NCBI GenBank assembly: GCA_027306715.1
Contig: DAHUZG010000057.1
Coordinates: 1 to 5,163 of the forward strand
DNA length: 5,163 nucleotides
DNA from: Acidimicrobiaceae bacterium
GTDB taxonomy: Bacteria; Actinomycetota; Acidimicrobiia; Acidimicrobiales; Bog-793
Reading direction: 5' to 3'
Position numbers and translations under genes: made by a program. The notes under the pieces are model-generated. The model was not told the DNA's origin, made no database searches, and saw only the letters and a list, made by a program, of their open reading frames with translations. The stretch's first letter is position 1; each line of letters opens with the position of its first letter. Of this stretch, positions 4,068 through 5,163 are shown piece after piece.

Positions 4068-5163
4068 GTGCTCGTCGTCGACGTCGGAACGAGCAGCGTG
4101 CGCTCCTCGCTCGTCGAGGAGGACGGTGCCGTCCAGACCGTCGCCCGCCGTGCCACCCCGCCGATCACGAGCGCCGCCGGCTCGGTCGAGATCGACCCCG
4201 GGGCCCTCGCGGGCGCCGTGCTCGAGGTCGCCCGGGCGGCGGTGACCGCAGCCGGCGGGCAAGGCGTGGCGGCTGTCGGCATCGCCGCCCAGCGGGCTTC
4301 GACGATCGTCTGGGAGCGAGCGAGCGGCACGGCTGTCGCCAATGGCATCGGCTGGCAGGACCTCCGTACCGTCGGGCAGTGTCTGGCGCTGCGGCGTCAG
4401 GGCATACGCCTCGCGCCGAACCAGTCCGCGACCAAGGTCGCCTTCCTGCTCGACCGTCACGACCCCGGTCGCGCCCGTGACCTCTGCTTCGGAACCGTCG
4501 ACTGCTTCGTCGCCTCGGTGCTCTCCGAGAAGCGGCTGCACGTCACCGATGCGAGCAACGCCGCTCTCACCGGCCTGGTGACGAGCGACGCCGAGGGATG
4601 GGACGAGGAGGTGCTCAGCGCGCTCAAGATCCCGCCCTCGATGTTGCCGGGCATCGTCGACTCGTCAGGAGTGCTCGGAGAGGCAAGCGCCCTCGAGGGG
4701 GCGCCGCCGATCGCCGGCCTTGCCGGCGACCAGCAGGCCTCGCTGCTCGGGCAGGGCTGCCTCGCCGCCGGGCAGGCCAAGGTCACCTTCGGCACCGGCG
4801 GGATGCTCGACTGCCTCACGGCTGTGAGGCCGGGCTACCCCTTCCGCGGCGAGCAGGGGACCTTCCCGATCGTCGCCTTCGCGGCCGGCGGGGTGCGCCA
4901 CTGTGGCGCGGAGGCAGTCATGCTGAGCGCCGGCACCGCCGTCGACTGGCTCGTCGAGGGGCTCGGGCTGATCGCCACGGCTGGGCAATCCGACGAGGTG
5001 GCGGCCTCGGTGCGAGACTCCGCCGGCGTCGTCTTCGTGCCGGCGCTCAGCGGCCTCGGCACGCCGGTGTGGGACTTCGGGGCTCGCGGCGAGCTGAGCG
5101 GGGTGCACCCGGCGGCAGGGCGCGCCGAGGTCGTGAGGGCGGTGCTCGAGGGTATCGCCCAGC
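4068..5163 (+). CDS. Glycerol-kinase-like FGGY carbohydrate kinase (3' end outside window)
   Basis: The first 365 residues of an FGGY sugar/polyol kinase, which would phosphorylate a polyol or sugar with ATP in the cytosol. Landmarks: phosphate-binding loop DVGTSSVRSS (5-14), GIAAQRASTIVW (71-82), GWQDLRT (95-101), FGTVDCF and HVTDASNA in the first domain, GDQQAS with the catalytic-base Asp D221, FGTGGM (241-246), and FVPALSGLGTPVWD (323-336). The order and wording follow E. coli GlpK almost throughout. However, the glycerol-contacting residues are altered: Glu of QRET is Ala77, Tyr of PYFS is Asn118, Phe after GTGC is Met246, and the segment between WQD and SATK is about 10 residues shorter. 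Arg76, Trp96 and D221 are kept. The GTG at 4068 is chosen because AAGGA lies 6 bases before it. The gene is divergent from the rubrerythrin operon. Family membership is firm; the substrate is open. Confidence 0.92.
   Translation, partial: MLVVDVGTSSVRSSLVEEDGAVQTVARRATPPITSAAGSVEIDPGALAGAVLEVARAAVTAAGGQGVAAVGIAAQRASTIVWERASGTAVANGIGWQDLRTVGQCLALRRQGIRLAPNQSATKVAFLLDRHDPGRARDLCFGTVDCFVASVLSEKRLHVTDASNAALTGLVTSDAEGWDEEVLSALKIPPSMLPGIVDSSGVLGEASALEGAPPIAGLAGDQQASLLGQGCLAAGQAKVTFGTGGMLDCLTAVRPGYPFRGEQGTFPIVAFAAGGVRHCGAEAVMLSAGTAVDWLVEGLGLIATAGQSDEVAASVRDSAGVVFVPALSGLGTPVWDFGARGELSGVHPAAGRAEVVRAVLEGIAQ

Noticed and set aside
3575..4480. Plus-strand frame of 301 codons running through rubrerythrin and into the kinase
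   Set aside because: Antisense to rubrerythrin and in the wrong frame for the kinase; ends in an Arg-rich tract with no family features.
3999..5108. Minus-strand frames opposite the kinase
   Set aside because: The plus strand encodes an unmistakable FGGY kinase through the whole stretch; the minus frames are shadows.

Overview
This is chromosomal DNA of a very GC-rich bacterium, almost certainly an actinomycete (phylum Actinomycetota). The evidence is a clear WhiB-family iron-sulfur regulator (a family confined to actinobacteria and their phages), strong G/C preference at third codon positions, and many GTG/TTG starts. A deep-branching class such as Acidimicrobiia would fit, but that is a guess. 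No mobile element, CRISPR array, tRNA or rRNA was seen.

Layout. (1) Bases 3-95, + strand: the last 30 codons of an unidentified gene that converges on trpD. (2) Bases 131-1470, - strand: a whiB-trpD pair, with trpD (anthranilate phosphoribosyltransferase) overlapping or directly following the whiB stop. (3) Bases 1471-1624: intergenic region holding a GC-rich hairpin, probably the end of the upstream operon, and a well-spaced sigma-70-type promoter for whiB. (4) Bases 1625-3955, - strand: a tight three-gene operon of rubrerythrin, a GlpC/heterodisulfide-reductase-like two-cluster Fe-S protein, and a DUF3501 protein, with gaps of only 13-14 bases. (5) Bases 3956-4067: divergent promoter region with a perfect 10-bp palindrome just downstream of a TAGAAT -10 box. 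(6) Bases 4068 to the right edge, + strand: a glycerol-kinase-like FGGY kinase, cut off by the window end.

How they may work together. The rubrerythrin has the full di-iron ligand set but no cysteine and no rubredoxin domain, so it needs an external electron donor. The adjacent Fe-S protein is the obvious candidate, with DUF3501 as an accessory protein of unknown function. I recall this trio as recurrent in bacteria, but its biochemistry is, as far as I know, unsettled; it is the most interesting system here. The divergent kinase resembles GlpK but has lost several glycerol-contacting residues, so its substrate should not be assumed to be glycerol. Five of the six genes whose starts are visible appear to begin with a non-ATG codon, so several starts given here differ from the longest reading frame.
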